From assembly GCA_027886185.1 (NCBI GenBank), contig WOAB01000878.1:4786001-4850000 (forward strand): DNA of 64,000 nt, given 5' to 3'. Source of the DNA: Rheum nobile. Lineage: Eukaryota; Streptophyta; Magnoliopsida; Caryophyllales; Polygonaceae. Below are positions 10,919 through 23,674 of the stretch, piece after piece. Numbering within the stretch: position 1 is the first letter of the stretch; each line of letters opens with the position of its first letter. The notes under the pieces are model-generated. The model saw nothing but the letters and a program-made list of their open reading frames with translations. It was not told the DNA's origin and did not search any database. Both the position numbers and the translations under genes were made by a program.

Positions 10919-13900
10919 TCAAGTTGGAGCATGTGGGTCGATAATGCCCAACTTGCGCAGAAGATGATGAAATTGAACATTGCCAAGCGCTTTGGTAAAC
11001 AAATCTGCGGGCTGATTACTTGTGGACACGTGATGAGTAGTGATAACGCCAGCCTGAATGTGATTGCGAACCAAATGACAGTCTATCTCAATGTGCTTGG
11101 TTCGTTCGTGAAACACCGGATTCACATCGATATGGAGAGCGGCCTGACTATCACAGAAAAGACGCATAGGAGAGGGGTGATACACACCGAGAGAGTGAAG
11201 TAAAGACTTTAACCAAATGAGCTCACAACACGTAGAGGCCATGGACCTATATTCTGCTTCAGCAGACGAACGAGAGATGGTGACTTGCTTCTTGGTTTTC
11301 CATGAGATGGGGGACTGACCAAGCATGACGAAGTATCCGGTGATCGAGCGTCGAGTCAGGGGGCACGAGGCCCAGTCAGAGTCGCAGAAGGCCGTGAGAC
11401 GAAGGGAGCTGCGTGCAGAAAGAAGAAGGCCTTGGCCGGGGTGACCCTTGAGATAATGCAAAACCCGGACCGCAGCTTGCCAATGAGCCAACTTCGGGGC
11501 TTGCATAAACTAAGCAAGGGTGTGAACCGAATATGACAACTCAGGCCGTGTGATGGTGAGGTAGATGAGACGCCCAATGAGGCGGCGATAGCGGTCCGGA
11601 GCATCACACAGTGGGATGTCAATTATGGCGAGTTGGTGATGTTGTTCCATGGGAAAGGAACACGGCTTGGCTGCTAGTAGACCCGCTTCTGTCAAAATAT
11701 CCAAAGTGTACTTTCGTTGTGAAAGAAAAATATCGGATGGATTGCGAGCAATTTCGATGCCGAGAAAATACTTCAGGAGACCGAGATCCTTCATGTGGAA
11801 GCGGGAGCTCAAGTAGCCTTTGAAGCGAGAAACGAGATCGGCGTCGTTCCCTGCGATAATCAGGTCATCAACATAGACGAGGACATGGAGAGTGTGAGGA
11901 CCACGATTGTAACTGAATAAAGAGTAGTCTGCATAGCTCTGCCGGAACCCAAAGTCACGAAGAGCAGCCGAAAGTTTGGCGAACCAGTTGCGTGGAGCCT
12001 GACGTAGACCATACAGGGACTTTTGGAGGCGACAGACGTGACCCGGCGGAACTCACAGAAGACCTGGCGGAGGTTTCATGTACACCTCTTAGTTGAGGTC
12101 GTCATGCAGGAAAGCGTTATGTACGTCCATTTGATGAAGTTCCCAACCACGGACATCTGCAACAGACAAGAATACTCTAACGGAAGCCATCTTTGCAACG
12201 GGGGTGAACGTTTCAGTAAAGTCGACCCCTTCGATCTGGCGGTTTCCGAGGACAACCAGACGGGCCTTGTGGCGCTCGAGAGACCCGTCAGACTTGTACT
12301 TGATGCGATAAACCCATTTGCAACCTATCGGTTTCTTACCGGGAGGTAAGGGAGAGAGTGTCCAAGTACTGTTTCATTCAAGAGCTTGAAGTTCGAGGGC
12401 CATAGCCTCACGCCACTGAGAGTGACGGACAGCTTCAGTGAACGACACTGGTTCGGATCCTGCGGTGACAGCTGCAAGGAACCGAGTATGTGCAGGGGAG
12501 AATTTAGCACAATTAACAACCGCATCAATAGGGAAAAGAGTACCTGAGGACAATGAAGAGGGCGTGGGCGAGATGGGTGCAGTGGGGGGGTCTATGTGCA
12601 GAACTGTGTGACACACGTAATCACGGAGGCGAACAGATGGATGTCACTCGCGGGTGCTGTGTCGAATTGACGGCGGTTCCGGGGAGACCATTGGAAGAGA
12701 AGATGGTGTAGTGCTCCCCCTTGCTGGGGAAGTCCCCGACATAGCCGGAGAAGAGTCAGCCACATCGGAAGAGGGAGCGTTTGCGGCTGGAGCTGACTGG
12801 TCCGTGTCCGATATAGACAGTGGAGTGTCGAAAACTGCAGGATGGCGGAGATGAGGCGGTTGGTGTGGCTGCGAACCGACTGGCGCGGGTGGATCAGCAT
12901 ATGGGAAGTGTGATTCAAAGAAAATCACGTCCCGACTGACTAAAAATTGGCGACTTTCAAGATCGAACAGACGCCATCCGCTCTTGCCTTAAGGGTAACC
13001 CATGAAGATGCACTTTCGGCTGCGAGACGAGAACTTGTCTCGATTGCGAGGTAGTTGAGAGGCGAAGCACAAGCACCCGAACACACAGAATGATGCGTAC
13101 GGTGGAGTGCGGCCATAGAGAAGCTCGTAGGGGCTGCGATCACCGAGAGTGGGTGATGGAGTGCGGTTGATGAGGAACGCAGCGGTGGCGACGCATTCTG
13201 CCCAGAAGGAGAGTGGCAGGTTAGCCTCGAATCGCAAGGCCCGAGCAACATTTAGAAGATGACGGTGTTTGCGCTCGACACGTCCGTTTTGCTGAGGAGT
13301 GTAGACGCATGATGTTTCAAAGTGGATTCCTTGGTTGTCGAAGAAGGACCGTAGAGGAAGAAACTCAGTGCCGTTGTCGGCCCGGACCCGCTGAACTTGA
13401 GATCCGAATTGCCGAGTGACCATGGCATAAAAATTCGTGAAGAGGCGAGCAACCTCTGTCTTAGAACTAAAAAAGTATACCCAGACAACCCGTGTAAAAT
13501 CATCTACAATGGTGAGAAAGTAAGATGCACCGCTAAAGGAGGGAGTGCTATAAGGTCCCCAGACATCACAATGGATTAATTGAAACAAAGCATCACTTTT
13601 ATTATCACTAACGGGGAAAGACAAGCGAGTTTGTTTTGCTCTAAAACAAATATCACAAGGTGTAATCTTCTCTAAAGAAGTGCTAGCTAAGCTAAGACTA
13701 GAAATTTTCGACAAAGCAGTAGAAGAGAGATGGCCGAGACGACGGTGCCAAAGTGAAGCAGAAGTCGGAGAAGACCGAGCAGAAGATGCCAGTGCCTTGG
13801 AGCCGAGTGTCTGCAGCCAATAGACCCCACCATGTTGCCTACCCACGCCAATCACTGTCCTCGAACTGATTTCCTGAAGAACACACAATTTGTTCGTTAA

Positions 13901-15274
13901 GAGAACCAATAGGCCAAGAGCACGGGATAGTTGAGCAAATGAAAGTAAATTGCAACTCAAATTAGGAACATATAGCACGTGAGATAATCTGAACTGGCCA
14001 AGTTGTAAACTGTCTTCCCGAGTGGAAGAAGAAAAAGTGCCATCAGGCAATTTGATGGAGACCGGGGGGACCTCCACAAGATCTTTGAGAAGACCTTTGT
14101 CACCTGTCATATGAAAGGATGCGCCTGTGTCAAGAATCCAGGAGAATGACATACCAGAATGGTTGGAAGAAACCGACTTCATGGAGTTGAACATATGCAT
14201 GACGGCGGTCCACTGCTCTTTGGATAGGGCCTGATCGAAAGGCGTGTGATCCGAAGTGGAGAGAGTGGCGTTGACAGAACCCGAAGACTATTGCTGCACT
14301 GAGTTAGCAGCAGCCGAGCGTGGCGCCGAAGCAGGTTTGGGCTGGGTATTGCGTCCAGCGGCCTCTTTGGCAGCAGTGCGGGCTGCGTATTTTTCTTTGA
14401 GATGCTCCGGGAGTCCATGTAGGCGGTAGCAGGTGGCCTTGTCGTGGCCGGTTCTACCGCAGTGTTCGCAGACGAGAGCCTTCCTGTTGGAGGAAGAAAC
14501 GGCTGTGGAGGGTGCAGTAGCCAGAGAGCGCGCGACGAAGGCAGCTTGTTCGGTCGACGAGTCCCGGGTGGAGACCACAGTCTTGAGTCGCTCCTCTTGA
14601 ATGACAAGAGAGTAGACGCGATTGAGACCAGGAAGCGGATCCTGAGCCATAAGGTTAGACCGAAGAGTGCCGTATGACCCGTCATCAAGACCCATCAAAA
14701 ATTGGTGGACTTGTTCCTCCTCACGTTCTGTAGACAAGAACGTGTTGAGTTGGCATTCACACTTGCCGCAAGTGCAGGAATGACGCGGTGCATAAGTGAT
14801 GAGTTCGTCCCAGAGTTTCTTCAAAACCCCATAGTATGCCGCGACGCTCTGGCCTGATTGACGACACCGAGCGATGTCACATCGAAGTTGCAACTTGCGG
14901 GGACCGTTGCCAACAGAGAAACGTTGACGAAGATCCTCCCACAAGTCCTTGACGGTGTCGAAGTAGGTGATAGAGGGACGGAGAGAGGAGTCGATGGAGT
15001 GAACCACCCAGTCGACGAGCATGGAATTGACCATGAACCAATCGTCTAGAACGGGGTGTTCCGTGGCAGTCGCGGCTGGACGCTTGATGCTGCCATCTAC
15101 AAACCCGAGTTTGCGCTTGGCGCGAAGAGAGTTGCGCATGGCGATGACCCATTCGTCGTAGTTATCACCCTTCAAGGTCACCGGGAAAATAGAGAGACCC
15201 GGATGATCGGAGGGATGAAGATAGAACGGGGAGTAGAAGTCGATGGCGGTCGCCTTGACTATGGTATCCGTCAC
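10919..15274 (-). pseudogene. Copia 2 gag-pol polyprotein, seven internal stops
   Basis: A single reading frame runs from about 15274 down to 10919 with no frameshift but seven in-frame stops: 14290-14288 (TAG after gag), 12991-12989 (TAA), 12646-12644 (TGA), 12376-12374 (TGA), 12091-12089 (TAA), 12055-12053 (TGA) and 11512-11510 (TAG). Several are explained by C-to-T or G-to-A changes. The position matching the Copia 3 start ATG reads GTG here, so the start codon also seems lost. Gag keeps the zinc knuckle CEHCGRTGHDKATC. The protease keeps DTGASFHMTG, the integrase RADNGTEF and QQNGRVE, and the RT YVDDLIIAG. A dead but recent copy. Confidence 0.93.
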
Positions 15275-15416
15275 GATGATACGGTAGTAGTGGTGATGAC
15301 GGCCTGGAGTTGAAGCAGCGGAAGACTTAGGGATAGTGTGCTGAAGTCGGTGGCGGTGAAGAAGTTCGACGGCGGCGATAGCAGACTAGGGTAAGATCGT
15401 TACCAGACTGATACCA

Positions 15417-15593
15417 TGATAAGATTTAAAGAGAGACAATTCGATGGAATGAAATCCCTTGTTGATATTATTGATCTCATGAAGTATATATAGATACAAA
15501 TAGATACAAATCTATCTAATCAATCTAACCGAAAAGATAAGAAAATAAGGTAATTAAGATATTCACAATATCTAAACGATAGATACTCTAATA
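15417..15593 (-). repeat. Copia 2 5' LTR (right end)
   Basis: 177 bp. The outer terminus reads TATTAGAG on the element strand, a TG-to-TA change relative to the other LTR. The ACAGC duplication follows at 15594-15598. Confidence 0.92.
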
Positions 15594-15598
15594 ACAGC

Positions 15599-16960
15599 GT
15601 TAGCCAATTCATGATCTATGGCTGGTACGTGGCAAAATATAATTCAAAGCCTCAAAGGTCACAAACCATTATAGATTCATATATATTTATTTTGTTGAAA
15701 TTATAGATCCATATATTGTATATACTTAATTGTGCCAGCTAGCTATATACTCCCTCTGTCCCATATTATAAGCCCCACTTTGACCGGCTTCAAATGTCGA
15801 GGCGAATTTTGTATCGTTAATATCTCTAATTACATAATCCTAAAAATTATAATTGTTTGATATTATCAAAGTACTCGTTGAGACGAATCAAACAAGACCC
15901 ACATGACTATATTTTTTCTTATATATTGGAAGAAATTTTGAAGATTCTCTTTAACTGTGAACAGTGTAAAAAACGCAAATGGGGTTTATAAACTGAGACG
16001 GAAGGAGTATTATTTAAGAATCCTGAAACTTTCTATATTTTACGGAAGATATAAAACATATTAACATGGTTTTCGATCATCAATGTAAGTTCCCATCCCT
16101 CTTTGACACGTGCAGCATGCATATGATATAAGCCATGCATATAGCCCATGCAAGCAATGTTGGGATTCCTTCTGTTCATGATTAGTCATGAGTCATGACT
16201 GACTTTATGCGACATACATATGTACGTCGACTCCATCTTTTTAGCCATTTACGTTTCCAAAATTCTTACCCTAATGCAAAATTCTACATGTACACATGCA
16301 TGTTGATCATTTAACTCTAGCTAAGTCAACTTTTTTTTATACACATATCTTATATCTACTACCCTAATCGGGGTTTATGTGACAAGGAGTGATTTCGGGA
16401 GAAAGCACTGCGTACATTTCGTGTTAACTAAAAGATCATATATGAAATCCGTTAAGATTTACGGATCATAGTCAGTCAGTTTAAATTTGACATTTGGGCA
16501 AGAGCATAATGTAGCGGGATCCACATCGGGGGTTTGCAAAAAAAGGAGTAGTAGTAGAAGGAGACGCGTGGGACCCGCCACCGGAGACTTTTATGGGATG
16601 CCATGTCGGCACGTGGTCAATATTTCTTTACTACTTTCCCAACTCTTTGTCGTGTCTTCTCTCCACCGACACGTACTCCCCATCGTTGCCTCTCTAGCTA
16701 GTCTCGTCTCTAATGTATTTTAACCTTTCATATATGCGGCGTATGAACACTAGCCCTTGTATATTATTATAATGATAATTATGAATTAATACGCATAAAC
16801 TTAGATAAATGTTAGTACAAGTACAAGGATTTTGAAACGTTGGTGATGGCCTGGGGAACATATGGAGGCTTACCAGCCTAGTAGCTAGCTAGGGCACCTT
16901 AATTGCCACCTTTCTTTAATAGAATATTAATTACCTTAAATTTTAATACTTGTGATAATA
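15599..16960. other. Duplicated host intergenic DNA, copy A
   Basis: AT-rich DNA matching copy B at 28769-29719 and 34877-35278. It contains a Stowaway-like MITE (15750-16007) and CACGTG-type G-boxes near 16108 and 16610, but no convincing coding region. The open frame at 16487-16723 has no recognised domain and is cut by the Gypsy insertion in copy B. Confidence 0.6.
15750..16007. mobile_element. Stowaway-like (Tc1/mariner) MITE, copy A
   Basis: 258 bp with inverted ends CTCCCTCTGTCCCATATTAT on the left and, read inward, CTCCTTCCGTCTCAGTTTAT on the right, flanked by TA (15748-15749 and 16008-16009). No coding capacity. Copy B counterpart at 28922-29173. Confidence 0.85.
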
Positions 16961-17066
16961 CTCCCTCCATTCCAAAATATAGTTTCTCTTTCCATTTTGG
17001 TTGTCCCCTTAAATTGTTCCTCTTTCTATTTTTGTCCAAAAAAATACCCTAAAATACCATATTTTC
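16961..17066. mobile_element. Left end of mariner-like element, copy A (truncated)
   Basis: Begins CTCCCTCCATTCCAAAATAT after a TA dinucleotide and matches the left end of the mariner-like element at 35279. It is interrupted after 106 bp by Copia 3A. The rest of the mariner element is absent here because the duplication breakpoint lies inside Copia 3A. Confidence 0.85.
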
Positions 17067-17209
17067 TTTTAAAGGATATTATCTTGTATATATCTATTTA
17101 CTATCCTTTAGGGAAGATCTTGTACATATTTAGATTTTCCCTAACCTTGTATATATATCCTTCACTGATTCAATAATAAGAAAGCCATTCTATTTACCAT
17201 AATTTATCA
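17067..17209 (+). repeat. Copia 3A 5' LTR
   Basis: 143 bp, beginning TTTTAAAGG (TTTTGAAGG in copy B) and ending TTTATCA. It contains repeated TATATAT and a TTCAATAATAAGAAAG stretch that may act as a polyadenylation region. Confidence 0.9.
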
Positions 17210-17358
17210 TGGTATCTAGAGCCTCCTAATTTTTTTTTCCAATCTTCATGCTTCCGCCTACCCTAATTTCTACCGCCGGCATATTGCCCTAATCCCTACC
17301 GCCGTCTTCTCGGCCACCGTAACCTACATCCGCCACATATCACCTGCCCTACCGAACC

Positions 17359-20300
17359 ATGACCGGTGATCCAAAGAAACCTGCACCCATGTCCGACTTC
17401 TCCTCTCCGTATTATCTACACCCTTCCGATCACACCGGACTTCACATTTGTTCGGTCACCTTGACGAGCACCAACTACCAAGAATGGTCTATCGCAATGC
17501 GGAATTCTTTTCGCGCTCGTCGGAAACTCGGGTTTATCGACGGTTCCATTGCTAAACTGGCCGCCGGCACGCCCGAACTCGATGACTGGCATATGGTGAA
17601 TTCCATGCTCGTCGGTTGGATTCATAAGTCCATTGACGCATCTCTGCGCTCGTCTATCAATTACTTCGACAATGTCAAAGATCTTTGGGATCAACTCCGC
17701 AACCGGTTTTCGATTGGTAACGGGCCGCGCAAGTTGAATCTTTTATCCACTCTCGTCCGAATTCGTCAAAACGGGCAGTCAGTAGATGATTATTTTGGCT
17801 CCTTCAAGAAGCTGTGGGACGATCTGCTCGCCTACTCGCCTCCTCGCCTATGTACTTGCGGCAAGTGCTCGTGTAATCTCTCTACTCTGATCGCGTCCGA
17901 CAAAGATGAGGACATGGTCTATCACTTCCTCATCGGCCTCGCTGATACTTTTAGCACCCTGCGCTCCTCTCTCATGGCGCAAGATCCCATTCCCGACATC
18001 AACCGTGTTCTTGCCCTTGTCCTTCAAGAAGAAAGCCACAACTCTACCGTGGTTTCTCAGGATGCTACTGTAGATTTCGTCGCTATGTCGGCGCGTACGG
18101 GCTCGTCGTCTTCTCGCCCTCCATCTACGGTCGATCGTAAGTCTCTTACATGCTCGCACTGTGGTCGAACCGGGCATGACGAGGCCACCTGTTTCAAGAA
18201 ACATGGCGTCCCCGATTGGGTTGCAGAGAAACGGGCCGCTGGTCGCAGTCGCGGCTCCGCTCCGTCTTCTGGTCGCGGTCGTGCGTCAGGGCACGCCAAT
18301 TCAGCCCAGTAGCAGGCTCCTATAGGCGCTCCTACACCGCCTACTGATGCGGATCGTCAAGCATTCGGTCCATCTATCTCCAATGAGCAATGGTGTTCGG
18401 TTCTAAACTTGTTCCGAACCCTAGCTTCGTTCTCTTCATCTACCCCGGTTGATCATGGCAACAGTAATTGTTCTTTGCCTTGGATACTTGATACTGGTGC
18501 GTCGTTTCATATGACGGGCGATCGCTCGCTCCTTACTAACATTACAGCTACTCGATCTGTCTCTATCCTCGTGCCCAATGGGACGATTACATACGCCTCC
18601 TCCGCAGGCTCCTTATACTTCTCGGACATTCGCATTGATGATGTCCTATATGTGCCGAACCTAGCATGCAATCTATTATCATTTGCCAAATTAAATCGCG
18701 CACTGTGCGCTCTTGTCTTATTGACGGATCGTTATTGTATCATACAGGAAATCGGTTCGAGGACAGTGATTGGCGCGGGTGAAGAACACGGTGGGGTTTA
18801 TTGGCTACGACATCTTGGGAAACCAGCACGTGCGTCGTCTGCTCAATCCGACCCCTCCTCTGCTGCATTATGGCATCGTCGTCTCGGCCACCCGTCTTCG
18901 ACCGTCCTTGCCTCTATATCTAGTTTCAATTTTACTCATCATTCTATGAATAATTTGTCCCCTTGTAATGCTTGTCATAAGGGTAAACAGATCCGTTGTT
19001 CTTTTACTCCTAGCAATAATAGAGCTTCGGCTATTTTTGAGTTAATTCATATTGATGTTTGGGGCCCTTATAGCACACCGTCTTCGACGGGCGCCTCATA
19101 CTTTCTTACTATTGTTGATGATTTTTCCAGAACCGTGTGGGTTCACTTATTTAGTAGTAAGACCGAAGTTGCATCTTTGGTAGCACGTTTTTGTAATTTC
19201 GTTACTAGGCAATTCGGGACGGGTGTTCGACGTGTTCGCTCCGATAATGGCACCGAATTTGCTGCTCTTCGGTCATACTATCAGAGTAATGGCATCGTCT
19301 CCGAACGTTCTTGCCCCTACACCCCTCAACAAAACGGTCGAGCCGAACGTAAGCATCGTCACCTTCTCAATATTGCTCGTACGCTTCGTTTTCAAGCTCA
19401 TTTACCACTTCATTTTTGGGGTGACTGCGTGATTACTGCTGCATATTTGATTAATCGCACTCCATCGCCTCTACTTAACGGCAAGTCACCGACCGAGCTC
19501 CTCTATGGTCTTCCTCCTGATTATGATCATCTCCGCGTCTTCGGGTGCCTATGTTATGCTCCAAAGCATCCGAAGCCATTGGACAAGTTTGCTGCTCGTG
19601 GTCGTCGTTGTGTGTTTTTGGGGTATCCATCTGAGCAGCGTGGTTAGCGCCTTTACGATCTTGACTCACATGAGTTTTTCACGTCTCGCGATGTGAAATT
19701 CTATGAGGCTGACTTTCCTTTTGCCATGCACGTCCCTGGTACCGTGCCCGCTACTCCGGACACTGAGGCGGTCTCACCGTTGGCGGACTCTGACGCACTC
19801 TTGACTCAACCACCTCCTAGCGACAGGGGGAGTCTGATCCCGTCACCGCCTCCTCTGCCTCCTTCACGGCCGCCACATGTGCCTGCTTCTACGAGCCGTC
19901 ACAGTACTCGTGTCCGCTCACCGAGTGTTCGCCTCACTGACTACATCTGCAACACTGTTCGCAGCGCCATAAACCCCTCCGCGTCTCCAGCTACACCCCC
20001 GCCCGATCACTTGTCTTCTGGTACACTCTATCCTCTTGCTAATGTTGTCTCGTGTTCTGTTTTTTCGCCAAACCATGTGGGTTTTCTTGCAGCTATTAGT
20101 GCTCAGTCCGAGCCCAATTCTTATTATGAGGTTGTTGCGCACCAGAACTGGCGCGATGCTATGAAATCTAAGCTTGATGCCCTTGATCATAATGGCACAT
20201 GGGAGTTGACTGATCTCCCGCACGGCAAGCGTCCTATTGGATGTAAGTGGGTGTACCGCATCAAGTATAAGTCGGACGGTACTATTGAGCGCTACAAAGC

Positions 20301-21271
20301 CAGACTAGTTGTGCTAGGAAATTGGCAAGTTGAAGGAACGGACTTCACTGAAACGTTCGCCCCTGTTGCTAAGATGACTACAGTACGGGTTCTCCTGTCG
20401 GTCGCTGCTATCCGTGGTTACGAACTCCATCAAATGGATGTTCACAACGCCTTCCTTCACGGCGATTTGGATGAGGAGGTTTACATGCGACTTCCTCTAG
20501 GTCTTACAGGTGCTATGCCTGACCAGGTATGTCGACTACGGAAGTCTCTTTATGGTCTTCGTCAAGCACCGCGTAACTGGTTTGCCAAGCTTGCTGTTGC
20601 CCTGCGTGTTTTTGGTTTCATACAGAGCTATGCCGATTACTCCTTGTTTACTCTTGCTCGTGGCACTACTATTATTTATGTGCTGATCTATGTTGACGAC
20701 TTGATTATTTCGGGCAATGATTCTGCTGCTATTACTGAGTTCAAGTCCTATTTGAGCTCCTGCTTTCATATGAAGGACCTTGGCAAGCTTAAGTACTTTC
20801 TTGGGATTGAAATTGCTCGAAATCCCTCTGGCATTTATCTTACGCAGCGCAAGTATTCTCTTGATATCCTGTCTGAGGCCGGTCTTTTGGGCGCCAAACC
20901 GGCCGAGTTTCCCACGGAACAGAATCACAAACTGGCTTCGGTGGAGAGTTCGTTGTATTCTGCCCCTGTGCAGTATCGCCGTCTCATTGGTCGTCTGATC
21001 TATCTTACAATCACACGGCCGGAACTTTGCTACTCTGTTCATATTCTTGCTCAATTCATGCAAGCCCTACTGATGCGCACTGGCAAGCTGCTTTACGTGT
21101 GTTACATTATCTGAAAGGAAGTCCCGACCAAGGACTTTTCCTCTCGTCTTCGAGCAAGTTGTAAGTCAATGCCTTCTGTGACTCCGACTGGGCCGCTTGC
21201 CCAAACACACGAACGTCGATCACTGGTTTCTTTGTCAAACTCGGCTCCTCTCCTGTTTCTTGGAAGACTAA
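17359..21271 (+). pseudogene. Copia 3A gag-pol polyprotein, broken and truncated
   Basis: Starts at ATG 17359 (MTGDPKK). Gag carries SPYYLHPSDHTG and the knuckle CSHCGRTGHDEATC. A TAG at 18310-18312 replaces CAG of copy B at the end of gag. The frame then continues through protease (DTGASFHMTG), integrase (HIDVWGPY, RSDNGTEF, QQNGRAE) to a TAG at 19645-19647, where copy B has TGG. RT follows in the same frame with an intact YVDD (20689-20700). A missing T near 21067 shifts the frame at 'FMQ'. The RNase H is cut off by the duplication junction. Confidence 0.93.
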
Positions 21272-22034
21272 GTTAGCCACCTTTTGAACATCAATTTTAA
21301 AAATTTGAGATTAACTGGCTCTTGAATTGCAATTTGCATGTATGAAAGGGACTGATTGGAACATATCTAAACTAAATTGGGCCTCCATGAAGTTATTTGT
21401 GCTTCAAAGTGGGTCATTTTAATTATTTTTGCATCATGCTCAAATTCCCATATCATTTCGTTTGGTTATTTTCTGCATTAATTTTCTCCTACAGGTGAGC
21501 CCACATGATAAGTACAACTACAACAACTGAATAATGGGAAATTAAACCTCATCAGCTGTCTTAAGTTAGCCTCAGATTAATTTGGCAGTGCGATTCATCA
21601 GCTGAATGTGCAATTTGAGGGTTGTATTAATATGGAGAAAAAAATATTGAAGGCCGGCTAAGTTACATAAGATTCGAATAGAATTGACTGTATGAACGTT
21701 ATAATTGCAAACTATGTTACGTGGTATGATGGGTGGGTGATAGAATTAATTCAAGGGTGGCTGGGCCATAGCTTGGTGATGATTTGCCTCAGTTCAAGCT
21801 ACAAATGTCAAATTTCTTGCCGAAAGAAACATCAGCCATGTGCATCTGTTTGCCTAGCTTCTATTAATTAACATTTTGCATGTGCTTAATTAATTATGCA
21901 ACCAATTAAAGTGTTAAGTCTAGCTACGTACGTAATCCTTCCTTTTCATTGTTGGGTTTTTAGCTACTTCTTTCCATTGTACTTCATTTTGCGTCCTACT
22001 TCTACTGTTAGAAATCAATAGTACGTAGCTCAAT
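21272..22034. other. Duplicated flank, copy B
   Basis: Matches 3231-4002 closely, with a short deletion (copy A reads ACATAGAAAACATATC near 3320 and copy B ACATATC near 21360). No gene is seen. Confidence 0.7.
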
Positions 22035-22615
22035 CAGTGACAGATCTACAGGGGCTGAGGGGGCAGCCCCCGCTTCCCCGACGAATTCCTCGTCATTTGT
22101 CGAATTTTTTAGTTAAGCTTCTCTTCGAATTTTCAATTTTTATTATGTATACATAAAATAAAATGATGAGTAAATTATAAGAAAAATACATTAGTCTAGT
22201 GGTGTTTATCTTATAATTTGTGTAAATAAAGCTAGAAGTCATGAGTTTAATTCTTTAATCCCTCTCTCCTAACCCTTCTTTTTCTATTTTTGTTAAAAAT
22301 ATGAGTCATAATTGCCTTATTAAAATCTTTGTGTTTATAAAACATGTTTATTTTTCTTTTCTTTTTTTATTTTTCCTTCCATGTTTTAACGTTTTATTAA
22401 AACGAAAATTGAAAATCTTATATTATTTGAATAATTTTTAAAAACGCTAAAAAATAGAGTATATATAATATATTGCATGAATTAATCAAATTTCAAAAGG
22501 TGGATCTCAAACTTTTTTTAGTTTTGAAATATTAATATACATGTCGAATTATGAAGTAAAAAATATATGGAACTAAAATTGCCCGTCCTTCGACAAATTC
22601 TTAGATTCACCACTA
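22035..22615. mobile_element. hAT-like MITE (copy B)
   Basis: 581 bp, counterpart of 4003-4583. Here the flanks are AGCTCAAT (22027-22034) and AGCTCAAC (22616-22623), matching at 7 of 8 bases, which supports an 8-bp target duplication and the hAT assignment. Confidence 0.7.
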
Positions 22616-22632
22616 AGCTCAACCGTGATCAA

Positions 22633-23182
22633 GGATGTCAATACGGCGGGTTCAGAGTGGAGACTATTCTCCTCGTCGCCATCCTTGTTTAAGTTTTAGC
22701 CCCTTCTCTGTTCTCATCTCCATTTGAGGAATGAAATTAAATCACCCCCGTCCCCATCCCCGCGAAGTCCTCACTGGAAATCTTTGTCCCGTCTATATTT
22801 TTCCCATTTACCTTCCCATTAATTTTTCCGTTGAATTTCCCATTGAAATTCCTTATTAATTTATCGTTTAACAATACTTGTCATAAAATTAAGTCAATTG
22901 TTAAACTTACAATCATATTCAACATTATATGTTATAGAAGATTAAATATATTTAATTTTAATATAGAAAATTACATAAAGTAAAATCATAGTATTCTATG
23001 GTATATTATAAATATTTCCTGTAAAAGTTCCCATAGGGCATCCCCATGAGTGGAGTGGTGCAAAGAACGGGTTGGGGACCAATGCCCATTCCCCGTCCTC
23101 ATCCCCATTTATTTTCCCCATCCTTACCCTCATGACGTAGGTTTTCCACGAATTTCGGGAAATTCTCTCCCAATTGACATCC
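22633..23182. repeat. C-rich interspersed repeat with GGATGTCAAT inverted ends (copy B)
   Basis: 550-bp counterpart of 4601-5150, with the same inverted ends and CCCCATCCCC-type motifs. Confidence 0.5.
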
Positions 23183-23302
23183 CTAATCGTGACTTTTTAT
23201 ATTAAAAAAAGTTTGGATGAATTATGCTCTGATCATGGTTCCTATAATGTAAACCACCATGAGACCATATATATATATATATGTATACAGTTCACTTATA
23301 AA

Positions 23303-23674
23303 TAGATCTGTCAAAAACCAACCCAATCCAACTCGAAAATTATGAGGTCAAGAAGGTTTGGAACCCGAACTCGGCCCGAACCAAAAAGATTCGGCCAAAC
23401 CCGACTCAACACGAATCTGAGCACGACGGACCCGCTATTTTATATATTTTATTTCATTTATATTAAATATTGTCATATATTTTATAAAATATGTAAATAA
23501 TGTTACTTATTTTATTAAATTTAAAAATTGTAATCATAAAAAAAGAGCTTCCAACCCGTTAGATCGACCCGAACATGAGCTAAACCCGTTACGACCCGAC
23601 CGGATCAACCCGGAAATTTTAACGATCTGAATCTGATTTGACCCGAATCGAACCCTAACCAGTTGATAGGCCTA
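23303..23674. mobile_element. hAT-like MITE with TAGRYCTRTCAA ends (copy B)
   Basis: 372-bp counterpart of 5267-5638, with the same CTTATAAA / CTTACAAA flanks. An AT dinucleotide run just upstream is longer in this copy. Confidence 0.55.

Larger units (their letters stand above)
10735..15593 (-). mobile_element. Ty1/Copia LTR retrotransposon 'Copia 2', only in copy A
   Basis: A 4859-bp element on the minus strand with 177-bp LTRs (10735-10911 and 15417-15593) that differ at about three positions. ACAGC duplications lie at 10730-10734 and 15594-15598. Copy B has an uninterrupted site at about 28764-28768, so this insertion followed the tandem duplication. On the element strand the polypurine tract GAGGGGGAG (10912-10920) directly precedes an LTR beginning TGTTAGAG; the other LTR has mutated to TATTAGAG. 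The primer-binding site TGGTATCAG lies next to 15417. It is a relative of Copia 1 and Copia 3 with the same gene order. Confidence 0.95.
3229..21271 (+). repeat. Tandem duplication, copy A
   Basis: This segment is repeated head-to-tail at 21272-39582. Shared in the same order are unique-looking flank, two hAT-like MITEs with a C-rich repeat between them, Copia 1, a Stowaway-like MITE, the left end of a mariner-like element and Copia 3. The copies differ by scattered substitutions and small indels. Copy A alone holds Copia 2. It ends abruptly inside the RNase H region of Copia 3, where the sequence GGAAGAC is joined to TAAGTTAGCCAC, the DNA found at 3228. The longest micro-overlap at the joint is about three bases (AAG). 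Confidence 0.95.
17067..21271 (+). mobile_element. Ty1/Copia retrotransposon 'Copia 3', copy A, 3'-truncated
   Basis: The 5' LTR is 143 bp (17067-17209), preceded by TTTTC (17062-17066), the same target duplication as in copy B. The primer-binding site TGGTATCTAGAGC follows. The element stops inside RNase H at about 21269, where it joins DNA identical to 3228 onward. It therefore has no 3' LTR and no distal TSD. This is the tandem duplication junction, not an ordinary truncation. Confidence 0.94.

Noticed and set aside
16487..16723. 78-codon plus-strand frame with G-box motifs nearby
   Set aside because: The matching copy B region is split by the Gypsy element, there is no homology, and no conserved start context.
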